Shown here: piece after piece, positions 33,179 through 33,255 of the stretch
How the letters are laid out: the number at the start of each line of letters is the position of its first letter
Numbering within the stretch: position 1 is the stretch's first letter
Assembly: GCA_016867395.1 (NCBI GenBank)
Contig: VGJS01000046.1
Span: forward strand, 1 to 33,255
Direction of reading: 5' to 3'
Length of the DNA stretch: 33,255 bases
Source: Candidatus Handelsmanbacteria bacterium
Lineage (GTDB): Bacteria; Latescibacterota; UBA2968; UBA8231
Translations under genes and position numbers: made by a program
The notes under the pieces: generated by a model
The model's database searches: none
What the model was told of the DNA's origin: nothing
What the model saw: the letters and a program-made list of their open reading frames with translations, nothing else

Positions 33179-33253
33179 TCAGGCGGTGCGCAGGCTTTTG
33201 TCAGATTCCGGTTTTGCGAGATGGATCCTGCGATCGAGAATGGCACCGCCAAT
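33179..33253 (-). other. C-terminal end of a reading frame entering from beyond the right edge
   Basis: The minus strand is open from the edge to TGA at 33181-33179 and reads IGGAILDRRIHLAKPESDKS followed by LRTA. The composition looks like a real protein C-terminus. Its nearness to the 17-bp motif makes a transposase possible, but 24 residues are too few to assign it. Confidence 0.3.
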
Positions 33254-33255
33254 GC

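Overview
The window is GC-rich, gene-dense bacterial DNA. It has short intergenic gaps, genes in tight same-strand runs, and convergent neighbours that touch or share stop codons. No rRNA, tRNA, CRISPR array or phage gene was seen. The gene content suggests an uncultured FCB-like lineage such as Latescibacterota: a PhyH-type dioxygenase fused to HEAT repeats, a metallophosphoesterase with a C-terminal sugar-binding-like domain, a DUF4159 protein, a BNR sialidase-like protein and a Pao-type aldehyde oxidoreductase. That taxonomic guess is inference from memory of such gene sets, not a measurement.

Layout, left to right. Positions 1-328 hold no intact gene; they carry a 52-bp fragment matching the PAS-kinase gene further right, directly abutting a 17-bp motif that recurs inverted near the right end. 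From 329 to 2430 lie a dioxygenase-HEAT protein and an SRAP/YedK DNA-crosslink protein. On the minus strand, 4884-2427 encodes a two-gene ABC exporter. A SirB1-like transglutaminase/TPR protein (4921-5763) converges on a broken hybrid sensor kinase (7588-5760). A dihydrodipicolinate-synthase-family aldolase (7641-8558) converges on a sodium:solute symporter and an unlisted 49-residue membrane protein (10187-8549). A minus-strand catabolic run (15756-10331) holds a 2-hydroxyacid dehydrogenase, two medium-chain dehydrogenases (one broken) and a broken phosphoketolase.

From 15879 to 26442 on the plus strand runs a long, closely spaced set: two permeases and two ATPases of an oligopeptide-type ABC importer, a secreted metallophosphoesterase, two tandem paralogous substrate-binding lipoproteins and a sialidase-like beta-propeller protein. 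After a small four-cysteine protein on the minus strand comes a DUF4159 gene split in two frames at a run of seven Gs. The right end is a minus-strand operon (32748-27950) for a lactonase and a three-subunit, Tat-exported molybdenum aldehyde oxidoreductase with the extra Fe-S cysteines of PaoB. A terminator and degraded gene remnants lie beyond it.

Functionally the window looks like carbohydrate or acid-sugar scavenging: uptake (ABC importer, symporter), glycan handling (sialidase-like protein, CBM9-like domain), aldolase and dehydrogenase steps, and oxidation of aldehydes followed by lactone hydrolysis. Three genes between 5.7 and 14.8 kb carry several disabling lesions each, while their neighbours are intact. 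This is either local gene decay or sequence error. Repeats near both ends suggest the segment is bounded by copies of a mobile element.
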